NCBI GenBank assembly: GCA_038961845.1
Contig: CP152408.1
Location: forward strand, 3,906,001 to 3,970,000
Source: Xylophilus sp. GW821-FHT01B05
Lineage (GTDB): Bacteria > Pseudomonadota > Gammaproteobacteria > Burkholderiales > Burkholderiaceae_C
Direction of reading: 5' to 3'
DNA: 64,000 nt
This document shows, piece after piece, positions 22,618-33,095 of this stretch (its first letter is position 1; the number at the start of each line of letters is the position of its first letter). A program made the translations under genes and the position numbers. The notes beneath the pieces are model-generated. The model was not told the DNA's origin. It did not search any database and saw only the letters and a program-made list of their open reading frames with translations.

Positions 22618-24123
22618 ATGACGCTTTTCACGACCGACTACCTGGAGTATTACCTGACGCTGGTCTCCTGGATCGTCCACAACGGCATCTGGGCGGTGCT
22701 GGTGTCCAGCGGGGTATTCGCGCTGCCTTTCGTCGCCATCGTCGTGCAGGAGTGGCTGAAGGCCCGTGCAGAAGGCGCCGACGAAGGCAACAAGGGGGTG
22801 CTCTCGGCTGCGCGCATCGAGAACCGGGTCTTCGTCGCCATCGTGGTGGTGATGTTCGCCGGCATCCCGTTCATCGACGTGGACCTTAGCACCATCCAGT
22901 ACGACAGCTCGCGCTCGGCGCAGTGCCAAGTCAGCGTTCCGCAGCCCACGGAAACCGGCTGGTCGCAGTCCTTCAGCACCATCAACAACCAGTCGGCGAA
23001 GGTGCCGGTCTGGTGGGCCTTCATGCACGCGCTCGCGCGCGCCGTCACAAGCGCCTCGGTGGCGGCGATCCCGTGCGGCACGGACCTTCGGCAAATGCGC
23101 ATGGAGATCGACGCGACCCGCATCGACGACCCGGTACTGGCTCAGGAGGTAGCGGATTTCTCGCGGGATTGCTATGGGCCTGCGCGGGCCAAACTGTTCA
23201 TGCAGCGCCCTCAGCTCGATGAGCAGCAGATGCACGACGTGACCTGGATCGGATCGAGGTTTTTCACGGACACGGGCGGCTACTACGACACATACCGCTC
23301 CAGCACGCCGCGCGACGACTGGCCCTACGACAGCAACCGCGATGCCGGGCTGGCTCAGGTAGCCAGCGGCGGCGGCTATCCGACCTGCAGGCAGTGGTGG
23401 GCCGATGGCAGCAACGGACTGCGCGCGCGGCTGCTGGGCCAGGTGGACCCCAGCTTGTTGAATCGCCTGGCGGGCTGGGCCGGATTCTTGACCCGGGCCG
23501 AGGTGGACGACTCGGTGATCCGCACCATTGCGTCACCGCGGCAGCAGAAATTGAATCAGGGCAGCGTCTATACGGACTACGGCGGTCAGATCGACAAGAC
23601 CCTGCCGAACATCGTGACGCGCGCCACGGGCGACGTCGGCATGGCAGTCGGCGCGATTGCCGCTTTTCCCGCCATGGACGTGGTGCGGCAGGCGCTGCCC
23701 ATGGTCCTCGCCTTGCTCAAGATGGCGCTCGTCATCTGCATCCCGCTCGTGCTGGTCGTGGGCACCTATGACCTGAAGACGGTCGTTACCGTCAGCGTAG
23801 TGCAGTTCGCGCTGTTCTTCACGGACTTCTGGTTCCAGCTCGCACGCTGGATCGATTCGACGATCCTGGACGCGCTCTACGGCTGGGGCTTCGGCTGGAA
23901 CCGCCCGCACACCAACTTCGATCCGCTGGTGGGGCTGAACAACGCCTTCGGTGACATGCTGCTGAACTTCGTGATGGGAGCGATGTTCATTGTGTTGCCC
24001 GCATTCTGGGTTGGGACGCTCGCTTGGGCTGGCGTTCGGGCAGGCAACATTGCACAGATGATGGCGACATCCACCGATGGCGCCAAAGCCGCAGGAAGCA
24101 AAGCCGTCAACAAAGTGGTCTAG
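22618..24123 (+). CDS. TraG N-terminal domain conjugal transfer protein
   Basis: This 501-residue membrane protein has an N-terminal segment (LVSWIVHNGIWAVLVSSGVF, about residues 14-33) and several more helices (about 75-90 and 355-500), the TraG_N layout of mating-pair stabilisation proteins. The large region between the membrane blocks (about 100-340) is probably periplasmic and contains several cysteines. It is the last plus-strand gene of the transfer operon. Its stop overlaps by 4 bases the convergent stop of the DUF3742 gene. Confidence 0.87.
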   Translation: MTLFTTDYLEYYLTLVSWIVHNGIWAVLVSSGVFALPFVAIVVQEWLKARAEGADEGNKGVLSAARIENRVFVAIVVVMFAGIPFIDVDLSTIQYDSSRSAQCQVSVPQPTETGWSQSFSTINNQSAKVPVWWAFMHALARAVTSASVAAIPCGTDLRQMRMEIDATRIDDPVLAQEVADFSRDCYGPARAKLFMQRPQLDEQQMHDVTWIGSRFFTDTGGYYDTYRSSTPRDDWPYDSNRDAGLAQVASGGGYPTCRQWWADGSNGLRARLLGQVDPSLLNRLAGWAGFLTRAEVDDSVIRTIASPRQQKLNQGSVYTDYGGQIDKTLPNIVTRATGDVGMAVGAIAAFPAMDVVRQALPMVLALLKMALVICIPLVLVVGTYDLKTVVTVSVVQFALFFTDFWFQLARWIDSTILDALYGWGFGWNRPHTNFDPLVGLNNAFGDMLLNFVMGAMFIVLPAFWVGTLAWAGVRAGNIAQMMATSTDGAKAAGSKAVNKVV

Positions 24124-24479
24124 TCATGGTCCTCTTGACCAGGATCAACGCGAGTTTCACCCCGATATAGACCATAGCCTGACCAACCCATACGCCATTC
24201 CGCTTTCTCGTCATCCTCTTCGATAGACGATTTACTGGCAGCTCGAGCAACCATCGCCATGAACACAAGCAGCAGCGCCAGCCAGAATGCGGAATAGAGC
24301 AGCACCCCCAGTACCGCCAGCTTGACCACCCATATGAGTGCTGTGGCACCAGCCCGCGGCACACCCTTGGCAACCAACCAGTTCGATGCCCGCCGTTCGC
24401 CGCGCACATAGGCGCGCCATCCACGGCCAAAGGCGCGGCCGAGGCGTTCTGTGGTGCTGGTGCGGGTCGTCGTGTTCAT
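24120..24479 (-). CDS. DUF3742 family protein
   Basis: This 119-residue protein starts with a basic, Thr-rich N-terminus (MNTTTRTSTTERLGRAFGRG). One long hydrophobic block (about residues 45-75) and an acidic tail follow. This is the DUF3742 pattern seen beside TraG in ICEclc-type elements. A longer frame starts at 24524, but AGGAG lies 7 bases before the internal ATG at 24479, so that start was chosen. The function is unknown. It is convergent with traG and shares 4 bases with it. Confidence 0.8.
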   Translation of the reverse strand: MNTTTRTSTTERLGRAFGRGWRAYVRGERRASNWLVAKGVPRAGATALIWVVKLAVLGVLLYSAFWLALLLVFMAMVARAASKSSIEEDDEKAEWRMGWSGYGLYRGETRVDPGQEDHD

Positions 24480-24563
24480 GGTCGTCTCCTGCTGTTGAGG
24501 AATGCCTATTCCAGTTTGCTCCAATTCATTCGGTTTGAGGCTTCAATGCGCTTTCTTGCTGCT

Positions 24564-25196
24564 TCAGGACGCTTCGTCCTCCGGCTCCACCGGGCCGGGA
24601 TCGGGTTCCACGCCGATGCGGTAGGTGGCAACGAACTGCGGCCAGTCCACATGGTCAACCAGGTCGATGTCCTCGACAACGCTGATCTTGGCTCCCGCAC
24701 GCTCGAACAGGGCGATGCTCTTGGCGGGATAGTTGTTGCGCGACGGGTAGAGCACCCCATCGAACAGCGGCTGGCCGTCATTTCTGCGCATCGCATGCAC
24801 CTGGGCGGACACCTGCTGCGTGTTCGTGTAGTCGCGGCTGGCCAACTGCTCCAGATTCAGGCCGAAGTAGCCCGCCATGACGCCCGGTGCAGTGAGATCG
24901 GCCAGGAACACGTCGTCCATCACGCCTACTGCACGGACCATCCGGGCGCTGACCTCCTTCAGGGCGATGGAGCGCTTCGTTTCTTCAAGCCACTGGTGCC
25001 TGTGAAACACCGACTCCATCAGCGCCGTGGGCAGGTCGCGCCCCAGGTAGAGCACGCCATAGTCCCGCGCCGGGTCATCGTAGCGATTCGTGCCGCTGCG
25101 GCCATAGTACAGCGAGCTGCCCCGATAGACGACGCGGCTCACGTGCTGGAGCAGTTCACCGGCATCGATCAAGAACGTAGGCAGCTCCCGGCTCAT
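24564..25196 (-). CDS. RES-domain toxin (NAD+ phosphorylase family)
   Basis: This 210-residue RES-domain protein shows the expected residues: Arg in YGRSGTNRYD (about 32-41), Tyr-Leu in YGVLYLGRDL, Glu in ALMESVFH (about 59-66), and Ser in LYPSRNN near 150. Members such as MbcT degrade NAD+ and stop growth unless bound by a partner antitoxin. The gene follows its presumed antitoxin by 12 bases on the same strand. Pairs like this help stabilise integrative elements. Toxicity here is inferred from family. Confidence 0.9.
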   Translation of the reverse strand: MSRELPTFLIDAGELLQHVSRVVYRGSSLYYGRSGTNRYDDPARDYGVLYLGRDLPTALMESVFHRHQWLEETKRSIALKEVSARMVRAVGVMDDVFLADLTAPGVMAGYFGLNLEQLASRDYTNTQQVSAQVHAMRRNDGQPLFDGVLYPSRNNYPAKSIALFERAGAKISVVEDIDLVDHVDWPQFVATYRIGVEPDPGPVEPEDEAS

Positions 25197-25208
25197 AGCG
25201 GTCTCGCT

Positions 25209-25835
25209 TCAATGCACCTGAACGCCCAGCACGTTGAACACGGCCTCGGCAACGTCGTCGATCGTGCCATGCGTCACCGCATCCACCGGCGAGCGACCGC
25301 CCAAGCCTTCGAGCGGTTCGGACAGCGCACGGTAAATCGTCCAGTGGTCGATGCCCTCGACCTCCTGAAGCACGGTTTGGGTCAACTGCTGCTTCACCGG
25401 ATCGAGCTGCCAGTCGGGCAGCTTCTGGCCGCGCGGCCCCACGTTCAGCGCCAGCAGCCGGCGGGCGAGGATGTCCTTGTAAATCTGCTGGCGCGACTTG
25501 TCCGCCAGCTTTGCGAACTCGGGTGGCGTCAGGTTGTGCGGCTGGTTGAAGGTTTCCAGCAGCACGGCGCGGCCTCGCTGGACGTCGGTTTCAGTCGGTG
25601 CCCAGCGCGTGTCGGCGCGCAGCGCGGCCGCCTTTCGCTCCAAGGCCTGCGCCACCGTTTCACCTTCCAGGCCGGCGGGCAGCTTCACCGCCTCCACGCG
25701 CTCGTGGATAAACGCCTGCAACTCGGCTGCGAAAGCCGGGGCATCCCGGATTTCGACGGTATCGGCGAAGCGTCGCACATCCTCCACCGTGACGCGGGGC
25801 AGACGGTCGGCAATGAATTCAATGGCGGTGGGCAT
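25209..25835 (-). CDS. Xre/MbcA/ParS-type antitoxin partner of the RES toxin
   Basis: This 208-residue protein ends in a DUF2384-like (MbcA/ParS/Xre) domain, with LGGRSPVDAVTHG near residues 180-192. A possible helix-turn-helix precedes it (LTPPEFAKLADKSRQQIYKD, about 103-122). The N-terminal 100 residues are extra compared with short Xre antitoxins. The ATG at 25835 lies 6 bases after GGGAG; the ATG two codons earlier touches the ribosome site and is less likely. It should bind and block the RES protein and probably repress its own promoter, as related antitoxins do. Confidence 0.8.
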   Translation of the reverse strand: MPTAIEFIADRLPRVTVEDVRRFADTVEIRDAPAFAAELQAFIHERVEAVKLPAGLEGETVAQALERKAAALRADTRWAPTETDVQRGRAVLLETFNQPHNLTPPEFAKLADKSRQQIYKDILARRLLALNVGPRGQKLPDWQLDPVKQQLTQTVLQEVEGIDHWTIYRALSEPLEGLGGRSPVDAVTHGTIDDVAEAVFNVLGVQVH

Positions 25836-25868
25836 GGTCATCTCCCAGGTAGGTTTGAGACAGGGTTC

Positions 25869-25908
25869 ACTCTAGTCGCCTTTGTCGCATTTGTCAACTT
25901 AGTCGCAT
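25869..25908 (-). promoter_or_regulatory. Sigma70-type promoter with repeated GCGAC boxes for the toxin-antitoxin operon
   Basis: On the minus strand TTGACA (25897-25892) is followed by a 17-base spacer and TAGAGT (25874-25869), a near-consensus promoter. Three GCGAC boxes (GCGACTAA before the -35, GCGACAAA and GGCGACTA in the spacer) repeat at short intervals, suiting autoregulation by the antitoxin. The start codon is about 34 bases downstream. Confidence 0.7.
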
Positions 25909-26151
25909 GAGTGAGAGCCTACCTGGCGAGGGTGGCGTCCCGGCAGCATAGGCCGCGGCCAGGGCCTAGTCGCCATCCAATCCATTCGCACGGGTTCCCC
26001 ATTGACGCTGGAGCCGCAACCCAGGCCCCGCTATACCGAAACGGTTAAAGGCCAAAGGGTCGAAATGGCAAGGGAATGGGGTGCAAGGGGAAAGGCCCTA
26101 CCTCGAAATGGCCAAAAGGCCTCCCGGTCGGCCCGCCACCAGGACACCCGC

Positions 26152-28122
<1,971 letters not shown>

Positions 28123-28327
28123 GTCAACCGGGCATGCTCAAGGACCAATGTTCAGGGAACCTCCTTCTGCAACGTCAATCTAGATAGATCATCTCCCACA
28201 AGCACTGGATCGTGCACGAGGCAACGGGATCCAGTCCGCGGCTTTCGATACCACTGGCGTATCGGATTTACCGAACCCAGGCACCCGACGCTTGGTCAGC
28301 GCACGCGCCTTCAACTCGCCAGCGAAC

Positions 28328-29101
28328 TCACGCATTCCCGCTCCATCCCTCCATCTCGGAGAGTGAAGCAGCTTCCCGCTGCAACGCCTTCGCGAGCATC
28401 GGTATGCGCGAAGTGATCCGGTCACTCAAGGCTGCGATGCCGATCGCGGCGACCGGTCGACCATCTGCCCCAAATACCGGGGCGGCGATGCCACCAATCC
28501 GCTCCACCACAACGTCCAGCAGCACCGTGTACCCATTGCTCTGTGAACGTTGAACCTCTTCGCGCAGCCTCGCGCTCGTCAATCGCGGAAACCGCGTCTT
28601 CAATACAGGTGTCACCAACTCGATGGCCAGATCCCGTTCGACCGACGGAAGCCATGTGAGCAGCGCCAATCCGACGGAGCCCACACCCAGTGGCCTTCGG
28701 CTGCCTACATCCAGATGCATGGACCGGATCGGATAGCTGCCGAACTCGCGATCGACGCACACAGCCTCGGTACCCTGTCGAACCGAGAGCAACGCGGTAT
28801 CGCCGCTAAGGTCAGCGAGTCGCATCAGGGAGGCCTTGGCGCGGTCGCGAATATGTTCTCGGCCCTGCATCGCAATCCCAAGCAGCAACGCCTGATCGCC
28901 CAACGTGTAGCGCTTCGGGTTGACATCGTCGCGTCGTACGAACCCTTCTTCGATCAAGGTTTCAAGAATACGTAGCGCCGTTGGTGCGCTCAAACCAGCG
29001 CCGGCCGTGATGTCGGACAGCCTCAAGGCGCCCGGGTGGGACAGGACCCTCAGGATTCGGCACACCTTCTGCGGCGCGTTGGTCTCGGAAGCTTGGTACA
29101 T
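28328..29101 (-). CDS. IclR-family transcriptional regulator
   Basis: This 257-residue protein has an N-terminal winged helix (LRLSDITAGAGLSAPTALRI, about residues 27-46) and a C-terminal IclR effector domain with GSRRPLGVGSVGLALL (about 132-147). It is divergent from the GMC oxidoreductase gene. Two near-identical palindromes in the 270-base gap are likely operators. IclR proteins often respond to aromatic or short organic acids and control the adjacent catabolic operon. It marks the start of the cargo after the relaxase gene, with no integrase or terminator between. Confidence 0.92.
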   Translation of the reverse strand: MYQASETNAPQKVCRILRVLSHPGALRLSDITAGAGLSAPTALRILETLIEEGFVRRDDVNPKRYTLGDQALLLGIAMQGREHIRDRAKASLMRLADLSGDTALLSVRQGTEAVCVDREFGSYPIRSMHLDVGSRRPLGVGSVGLALLTWLPSVERDLAIELVTPVLKTRFPRLTSARLREEVQRSQSNGYTVLLDVVVERIGGIAAPVFGADGRPVAAIGIAALSDRITSRIPMLAKALQREAASLSEMEGWSGNA

Positions 29102-29139
29102 CGCTAGTGGTTCGAAGTTTGCGCAAGCGTAAACGATAT

Positions 29140-29154
29140 TTCTGTTTAACGGAA
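29140..29154. promoter_or_regulatory. Putative IclR operator 1 (TTCTGTTTAACGGAA)
   Basis: This 15-base palindrome with a single central T has one mismatch between its arms. It lies 39 bases upstream of the iclR start codon. It shares the core GTTTAACGGAA with the second site 121 bases further on. A regulator site is inferred from symmetry, duplication and location in the divergent gap. Confidence 0.6.
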
Positions 29155-29275
29155 CATCTATGAATGCAGTGCGAGGCAGAGAGGTCGCAACGGAAAAGCT
29201 GCCTTTCTCACTCTTCTCTTCTACACGATCGATCCTCAGTGTTTTCCCTGAGTGATCAAGAAAATTTCCATCAAT

Positions 29276-29290
29276 ATCCGTTTAACGGAA
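29276..29290. promoter_or_regulatory. Putative IclR operator 2 (ATCCGTTTAACGGAA)
   Basis: The core TCCGTT-T-AACGGA is a perfect palindrome around one base. It lies 81 bases upstream of the GMC oxidoreductase ATG and matches operator 1 in 13 of 15 bases. Two such sites spanning a divergent promoter region fit an IclR-type regulator that controls both directions. Confidence 0.6.
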
Positions 29291-29371
29291 TACCCACGGA
29301 TCTCCCTGTCTTCCAATCCACTCATTCGCCACTGATGGCCAGCGTCGCGCCTCTGAGCACAAACCACATCC

Positions 29372-31042
29372 ATGTCCATCGACACCTACGACTTCATCGT
29401 CATCGGCTCCGGTTCCGCTGGCGGCGTTCTGGCGAACCGCCTGAGCGAGAACGGTCAATACAAAGTCCTGTGCCTTGAAGCGGGCCGCAAGGGTGCGCAC
29501 TACATCTGGACCCGCGCACCGCTTGGGGTCGTCTACATGATCGACAACCCAGCCGTGAACTGGCGCTACCAGTCCGAGCCGCACGAGAGCCACGGCGACA
29601 GGCCCATCTACGCGCCACGCGGAAAGCTGCTCGGCGGCAGCAGTGCGATCAATGCCATCGTCTACAACCGCGGGCAACTCATCGACTACGACACCTGGGC
29701 CGCGCAGGGCTGCTCGGGCTGGAGCTACCGGGACGTGCTTCCGTACTTCAAGAAGATCGAAAGCACCGAGATCGGATCGGACGAATACCGCGGACGGCAC
29801 GGGCCCGTTCGGGTCGTTCAGGCCACCAAGGTGTGCCCCTTCTACGACATCTTCATCCAGTCCGCTCAGACGCTCGACATTCCGTACAACGCTGACTACG
29901 CCGGAGCGACACAGGAAGGCGTGGCGATGGCGCAGCAGACATCGCACCGCGGCCTGCGCCACAGCACCGCCACGCAGTACCTCCACCCGGCCCGCGGGCG
30001 TCGCAATCTGACCATCCTGCAAGGCGCCGAAGCGACTGCCCTGATCCTCGAAGGCAAACGCTGCGTCGGCGTACGGTTCCAGCGCGATGGCGTGGAACAC
30101 GAAGTACGCGCCAGACGCGAGGTCATCGTGTCCTGCGGCACCGCGAACACCCCGAAGCTGCTGGAACTCTCGGGCATCGGCAATCCCGACTACATCCGGC
30201 CGCATGGCATTGAGGTGGTCCACGAACTTCGAGGCGTCGGCGAGAACCTGCGCGACCACTACGCCGCGTTGATGAGTTGGCGCTTCAACAGCCCCGGCAT
30301 CTCCCTGGCCAAGCGGGGGCGCGGCTGGCGGCTGTGGCTGGAGATCCTGCGCTACGGCCTCTTGCGCAAGGGCTTCATTGCGCAGGGTCACGGCACGATG
30401 CGCGTGTTCGCCCGCTCGCGCCCTGAACTCCAAGAGCCGGACCTGATGATGGTGGTCAGCCCCTACATCATCGAGTTCAAGGCCGGCAAGAGCCGGCGCA
30501 TGGCCGCGACCGAGGGCTACTCCATGTACACCCACTTCCAGCGCACAGAGAGCACGGGTTTCATCCACATCCGCTCCGCAGACCCTTTGGCACCACCTTC
30601 GATCAACTACCGCTTCCTGGCCACGCCGACCGATCGGGAGAAGGCCATCGCGGCGGTGCGCCGCGCACGCGAGATCGCTGCTGCCTCGCCGATCAAGGAC
30701 CTCATCGCGGAAGAGTTGGAGCCCGGGCGCCACGTGCAGAGCGATGAGCAGATCCTGGAGTACCTCCGCACCACAGGAACGATCACCCAGCACATGGTGG
30801 GGACCTGCAAGATGGGCGATGACGCAATGGCGGTGGTAGATGCACGTCTGCGCGTGCATGGAATGAGCGGCTTGCGCATCGCCGATGCGTCGATCATGCC
30901 CACCATCATCTCGGGCAACACCAGCATCCCCTGCATGATGATCGGCGAGAAGTGCGCCGACATGGTGCTCGCCGATGCAGCCCAAGCCTCTCGTCCAGTG
31001 GCGCAGAGCCCTGCTCGCGAAGCTTATCCAGCTACCGCTTGA
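29372..31042 (+). CDS. GMC-family FAD-dependent oxidoreductase
   Basis: This 556-residue flavoenzyme of the choline/alcohol dehydrogenase type has the dinucleotide motif GSGSAGG (Gly 12, 14 and 17), the GMC signature LLGGSSAINAIVY (about 88-100), and the C-terminal QHMVGTCKMG region with the likely catalytic His near 474. It ends in the usual LRIADASIMPTIISGNTS block. It should oxidise an alcohol group to an aldehyde, consistent with an aldehyde dehydrogenase in the same array. No signal peptide is seen. It is the first gene of the plus-strand cargo array, divergent from iclR. The substrate is not predictable. Confidence 0.93.
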   Translation: MSIDTYDFIVIGSGSAGGVLANRLSENGQYKVLCLEAGRKGAHYIWTRAPLGVVYMIDNPAVNWRYQSEPHESHGDRPIYAPRGKLLGGSSAINAIVYNRGQLIDYDTWAAQGCSGWSYRDVLPYFKKIESTEIGSDEYRGRHGPVRVVQATKVCPFYDIFIQSAQTLDIPYNADYAGATQEGVAMAQQTSHRGLRHSTATQYLHPARGRRNLTILQGAEATALILEGKRCVGVRFQRDGVEHEVRARREVIVSCGTANTPKLLELSGIGNPDYIRPHGIEVVHELRGVGENLRDHYAALMSWRFNSPGISLAKRGRGWRLWLEILRYGLLRKGFIAQGHGTMRVFARSRPELQEPDLMMVVSPYIIEFKAGKSRRMAATEGYSMYTHFQRTESTGFIHIRSADPLAPPSINYRFLATPTDREKAIAAVRRAREIAAASPIKDLIAEELEPGRHVQSDEQILEYLRTTGTITQHMVGTCKMGDDAMAVVDARLRVHGMSGLRIADASIMPTIISGNTSIPCMMIGEKCADMVLADAAQASRPVAQSPAREAYPATA

Positions 31043-31186
31043 CCCCATGTGCACTCGGAAGGCGGCCAACACGGACACCAGCCTACCTTGGCGCGCCCGC
31101 GGGCGCCGCGACCAGGCTGCAAACCACCCGCGCGCATGCGCACGACATGAGGTACTGCCGGCTTGGGCCCGGCCCCAGGAGCAACG

Positions 31187-32182
31187 ATGAACCATTCCTC
31201 CGCAAGACCAACAACCATCTCCCGACGCCGCATGGTCGAGGTCGGCGTCGCTGCCTGTCTCGCCCCTGCGCTGTCCTTGGCCGCCACCTATCCCTCCAAG
31301 CCGATCCGCGCGATCGTCGGCTTCGTGCCCGGCGGGTCGACCGATTTCGGCGCGCGCGTCATCGCCGCCGCATTGTCAGATGTCCTGAGCGTTCCGGTCG
31401 TGGTCGAGAACAAGCCAGGTGCCACCGGCGTCCTGGCCACGGACTACGTCAGCAAGCAACCCGGGGACGGCTACACCCTGCTGGTCGCCACGCCAACGCC
31501 CGTCATCGTCGCGCCGCAGGCGATGGGAACACAGCGCTTCGATCCGCTCACGCAGCTCGCACCGATCAACATGGTGTCGACTACGCCGATGGCGATCTCG
31601 GCCGGACCGCGCCTGCGCCTCGAACGCATCAAGGACCTGGTCGCGCTTTCGCGCACGCGGCAGGTGACGATCGGCACCTCCGGATTGGGCGGTTCGTTGC
31701 ACCTCGTCATCGAGGCCTTGATCCAGTCAACCGGTGCCAATGTCCTCGTGGTCCCATACAAAGGCACGGGACCTACGATCACCGACTGCATCGCCGGCCA
31801 TATCGATGCCATCGTCTCCGATGTCGGCAATGTGATTCCCTTTCACAAGGAGGGAAAGCTCAAGATCCTCGGCGTCACGTCCCAGCAGCGCATGGAGACA
31901 CTGTCGGATGTCCCGGCCATCCATGAGGACGTGCCCGGCCTGGTCATGGCGAACTGGCTGGGGGTGTTCACCTCGGGAAAGACGCCCAAAGACCTGGTCG
32001 ACAAGCTCGACGCCGCCTTGCTGAAGGTGGTGGGGAGGAACGACGTCCGCGAGCAGTTCGCCAAGTCCGGCTACAGCATGGCGTCCATGCCCAATGCGGA
32101 TGCCTTTCGCAAGTTCGTCGTCGCCGAGCACCAACGCTACGGCGCACTGATCCGCGACCGCGGCGTGGTGATCAAGGAATGA
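31187..32182 (+). CDS. Bug-family tripartite tricarboxylate transporter receptor 1
   Basis: This 331-residue periplasmic binding protein has a twin-arginine-like N-terminus (ISRRRMVEVG) and a hydrophobic signal. The Bug hallmark AATYPSKPIRAIVGFVPGGS is at the mature start, followed by VVVENKPGATG and the central VVPYKGTGP motif. Bug proteins bind carboxylated small molecules for TctAB-type transporters or signalling. No TctA/TctB gene is present here. AGGAG precedes the ATG at 31187; the earlier in-frame ATG lacks this. Its stop overlaps the start of the next gene by 4 bases. Confidence 0.92.
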   Translation: MNHSSARPTTISRRRMVEVGVAACLAPALSLAATYPSKPIRAIVGFVPGGSTDFGARVIAAALSDVLSVPVVVENKPGATGVLATDYVSKQPGDGYTLLVATPTPVIVAPQAMGTQRFDPLTQLAPINMVSTTPMAISAGPRLRLERIKDLVALSRTRQVTIGTSGLGGSLHLVIEALIQSTGANVLVVPYKGTGPTITDCIAGHIDAIVSDVGNVIPFHKEGKLKILGVTSQQRMETLSDVPAIHEDVPGLVMANWLGVFTSGKTPKDLVDKLDAALLKVVGRNDVREQFAKSGYSMASMPNADAFRKFVVAEHQRYGALIRDRGVVIKE

Positions 32183-33059
32183 AGCCCGACGCCACCGCCA
32201 TGTACACCATGCCGGCTGATACGCGTCCGCGCGACTGGATGCGCAGATCCACGATCGAGGGCTTCGCCATGCTCGTGGTTGGCGCGGGGAGCGGCATGGG
32301 CGCTGCCTGTGCGAGAGCCATCGAGGCCAACGGCGGCCGTGTCGCGCTAGCAGACCTCAATCTCGATCACGCCCAGTCCGTCGCGACTGAGATCGTCGCC
32401 GATGGCGGCGACGCGTTTGCCATCAAGATGGACGTTGCGAGCGATCAAGACTGCCACGAGGCCGTGGCGCAAGTCGTCTCGACCTATGGTTGCCTCGATG
32501 CGCTGATCAACACCGCGACGTGGAGCAAGAACGGCATGCTCGAGTCCGTGCAGATGGACGAATGGCGCGAAGCCTTTCAGACCAACGTGCACGGGCCACT
32601 CGAACTGGCCCGCGCCTGTCTTCCCCATTTGCGGAACAGCCCATCCCCATCGATCGTGCATGTGGGCTCCCTGGCCGGCGTAAATGGCTTCGCGCGGCAC
32701 TCGGCCTATGGCACGACCAAGGGAGCGCTGATCACGATGAGTCGACAAATGGCCTTCGAATGGGCCGTGGATGGAATCCGTGTGAACGTCGTCATCCCTG
32801 GAACGATCGATTCACCGCTGGCGCAGAAGATGCAGCCGGCTGCCGTGCGCGCCGAGCGCTTCCGGCAGATCCCGCTGGGCCGCCTCGGCCATGCCAGCGA
32901 GATGGCCGACCTGGCCCTGTTCTGGCATCGCCAGCGGCGTCCTTCATCACCGGCCAGGTCATCCACTGTTGCGGCGGCTTTCCTATCAACACCTTCGTCG
33001 TTCCGAGCGGAATGACCGAAACCCTGCAGGAAGCGCGCAACCGCGGGCATGCGGTGTAG
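32179..33059 (+). pseudogene. SDR-family oxidoreductase with a C-terminal frameshift
   Basis: The gene encodes a classical short-chain dehydrogenase: GAGSGMG nucleotide motif (about residues 34-40), catalytic Ser in HVGSLAG, and YGTTK (Tyr about 177, Lys 181). After DLALF near 32920 the frame is lost. One C appears missing in TTCTGGCATCG compared with the expected TTCCTGGCATCG. In the next frame the protein continues as LASPAASFITGQVIHCCGG to a stop at 33059, matching the intact paralogue at 43747-44640. The uncorrected frame stops at 33015. A real mutation or a sequencing error is possible, and the catalytic core is intact. Confidence 0.85.
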
Positions 33060-33095
33060 GCCGCCACACCAGTTTCAAACCACTCACGAACCACC

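Noticed and set aside
26002..26151. Longer N-terminus for the relaxase
   Set aside because: The extra 50 residues are low in protein-like character, and the typical family start MLSLFQRKRPP is internal at 26152.
28123..28327. Search for an integrase, attachment repeat or terminator at the ICE core/cargo junction
   Set aside because: No such feature was recognised in this gap. The small minus-strand frame there has no relative.
29282..31195. A 637-codon minus-strand frame under the GMC oxidoreductase gene
   Set aside because: The plus-strand gene has all the GMC signatures. The antisense product shows only composition effects.
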